From: Clostridia bacterium
GTDB taxonomy: Bacteria; Bacillota; Clostridia; UBA1381; UBA9506
Assembly: GCA_017396465.1 (NCBI GenBank)
Contig: JAFQLU010000069.1
Coordinates: 1-32,156 of the forward strand
Length of the DNA stretch: 32,156 nucleotides
Reading direction: 5' to 3'
The notes below the pieces were generated by a model that was not told the DNA's origin, searched no databases, and saw only the letters and a program-made list of their open reading frames with translations. Positions within the stretch are counted from its first letter, which is position 1; the number at the start of each line of letters is the position of its first letter. The position numbers and the translations under genes are program-made. Of the stretch, positions 30,857 through 32,156 are shown piece by piece.

Positions 30857-32156
30857 ATGAAGCTTTCTGTGAATCTGGAAACAAATAAAAAAATGATGGA
30901 GGATATTCTGCCGATAGGCAAAAGCTTTGACCTGATACAACGCGACCTGGTCATAGGCGGAAAACGCGCCTCTATGTATTTTATCGATGGATTTGTCAAG
31001 GACGGCGTTGTGGCAAAAATGATTACCTTTCTTCTGTCCGTTACGCCGGAAAAAATGCAGGATATTCATTCCGCAAAGGAATTTGCTTCTCATTTTATAT
31101 CCTATGTGGAAGTATCCACGGAGCAGGATGTGGACAGGCTCATCAGCCAGTATCTGGCGGGTCCGGCGGTGTTGATGCTGGATGGATTTGATGAAGCGAT
31201 CTTAATTGATGCCAGAACCTACCCTGCCAGAAGTACGGAAGAGCCGGAAAAGGAAAAGGTGCTTCGAGGCTCGCGTGACGGCTTTGTGGAAACTGTTGTA
31301 TTTAACACGGCACTTCTTCGGCGCAGAATCCGTGACGTCAATTTCACAGCAGAAATTGTAAATGTGGGAAATCGCTCTAAAACCGATATTGCCATTGCGT
31401 ATATTGCAGATATTGTGGATCAAGAAATGCTTGCGCGCGTTAAGAAAAGGCTTGCGTCCATCGATGTGCGTTCGCTTACCATGAACCAGCAGAGTTTAGC
31501 AGAGTGCCTCATTCGCAGAAAATGGTATAACCCATTCCCGAAAATCAGATACACCGAGCGTCCTGACATCGCGGCGGCAAATATATTGGAAGGAAGCGTT
31601 GTGATTTTGGTGGATAACGACCCTTCTGCTATGGTGCTTCCCAGTTCCATCTTCGATTTTATACAGGAAGCGGATGATTTTTATTATCCGCCGCTGATCG
31701 GTGGATATATTCGCATTGCCAGAAATCTGATATTCTTTTCCACACTGATATTAACGCCACTCTGGCTTTTAGCGCTTCAAAATATGGATGCTTTGCCGCC
31801 CTGGCTTCAGTTTCTGCGCGTGGCAGAACCTAATGATGTGCCGATTGTGGTACAGCTCTTGCTTTTGGAAATGGCAACGGATGTATTAAAGCTTGCTTCT
31901 GTTAACACGCCAAATATGCTGGGAAGCTCCTTAAGCATCATCGGTGCGCTGATACTGGGAGATTTTGCCATTCAATCCGGTTGGTTTGTGCCGGACACTA
32001 TTTTGTATATGTCGGTGGTTGCTATCAGCAGCTTCGCCCAGCCCAGCGTAGAACTGAACTACGCCTTTAAGTTTATGCGCGTGTTTATTCTGCTTCTCAC
32101 ATGGTGGCTGAATATATGGGGATTCATAGCGGGACTTTTGATTTCTTTTGCCTTCA
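30857..32156 (+). CDS. spoVAF: SpoVAF/GerA-family spore germination protein, 3' end outside window
   Basis: The frame is open from ATG at 30857 to the window edge, giving 433 visible residues. The N-terminal half is a soluble domain like that of GerA A subunits (VLMLDGFDEAILIDARTYPAR, then SRDGFVETVVFNTALLRRRIRD, and TDIAIAYIADIVD). From about residue 285 a membrane domain begins, with segments near LIFFSTLILTPLWLLAL, LSIIGALILGDFAIQ and VFILLLTWWLNIWGF, and the typical YPPLIGGYIRIARN and NTPNMLGSSLSIIGALILG blocks. The early IGKSFDLIQRDLVIGGKRASMYFIDGF favours SpoVAF over GerAA. In Bacillus, spoVA genes are expressed in the forespore. The promoter and hairpin just upstream fit that timing. 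Confidence 0.85.
   Translation, partial: MKLSVNLETNKKMMEDILPIGKSFDLIQRDLVIGGKRASMYFIDGFVKDGVVAKMITFLLSVTPEKMQDIHSAKEFASHFISYVEVSTEQDVDRLISQYLAGPAVLMLDGFDEAILIDARTYPARSTEEPEKEKVLRGSRDGFVETVVFNTALLRRRIRDVNFTAEIVNVGNRSKTDIAIAYIADIVDQEMLARVKKRLASIDVRSLTMNQQSLAECLIRRKWYNPFPKIRYTERPDIAAANILEGSVVILVDNDPSAMVLPSSIFDFIQEADDFYYPPLIGGYIRIARNLIFFSTLILTPLWLLALQNMDALPPWLQFLRVAEPNDVPIVVQLLLLEMATDVLKLASVNTPNMLGSSLSIIGALILGDFAIQSGWFVPDTILYMSVVAISSFAQPSVELNYAFKFMRVFILLLTWWLNIWGFIAGLLISFAF

Overview
The window reads as chromosomal DNA of a spore-forming, S-layer-bearing anaerobe of the Clostridia (Firmicutes). This is an inference from gene content. Three predicted proteins point to endospore formation: SpoIIP, a SpoVAF/GerA-type protein and a DacF-like carboxypeptidase. 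There are also SLH surface anchoring, a PyrK-dependent dihydroorotate dehydrogenase, a PyrI regulatory subunit, AGGAGG-type ribosome binding sites and consensus sigma-A promoters. No rRNA, tRNA, CRISPR array, insertion sequence or phage gene was recognised.

Layout. (1) 1-1127: the tail of an unidentified gene, a strong terminator, and a TetR-type regulator. (2) 1128-6194: two large exported proteins. The first has cohesin-like, dockerin-like, FN3, Gly-rich and three SLH modules. The second has a beta-helix-like region, a possible cohesin-like domain and a C-terminal dockerin. Together they look like a small cellulosome-like surface assembly. (3) 6243-9620: a sugar-related group with a class II aldolase, a DUF4432 mutarotase-like protein and an exported NlpC/P60 hydrolase with a stalk domain. 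(4) 9727-12597: a MATE transporter, a CE15-like esterase without a signal peptide and an alkyltransferase-like DNA repair protein, in overlapping frames. (5) 12575-20113: a complete UMP branch from carbamoyl phosphate onward (pyrC-pyrK-pyrD-pyrF-pyrE-pyrB-pyrI). It starts from a perfect consensus promoter inside the preceding gene and carries a leader terminator. A parvulin and a DUF975-like membrane protein follow.

(6) 20123-23726, minus strand: dacF-like, rluB-like, a GNAT-like small protein and galK, with a promoter for rluB inside the end of dacF. (7) 23727-25129: a 343-base divergent gap with two extended -10 promoters, then hpf (long form) and smpB. (8) 25146-29632: two tandem TIM-barrel isomerase/epimerase paralogs, a PfkB sugar kinase and PTS enzyme I. 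(9) 29652-32156: spoIIP behind a sigma-E-like promoter, then a SpoVAF/GerA-type gene cut by the window end.

The most notable signals are the cohesin/dockerin/SLH gene pair and the spoIIP-spoVAF junction. At that junction one long hairpin acts as a terminator, contains a forespore-type promoter in its left arm and buries the next gene's ribosome binding site in its right arm. The pyr leader attenuator, which shows no recognisable PyrR site, is also of interest. All family assignments come from reading motifs by eye; no database search was run.
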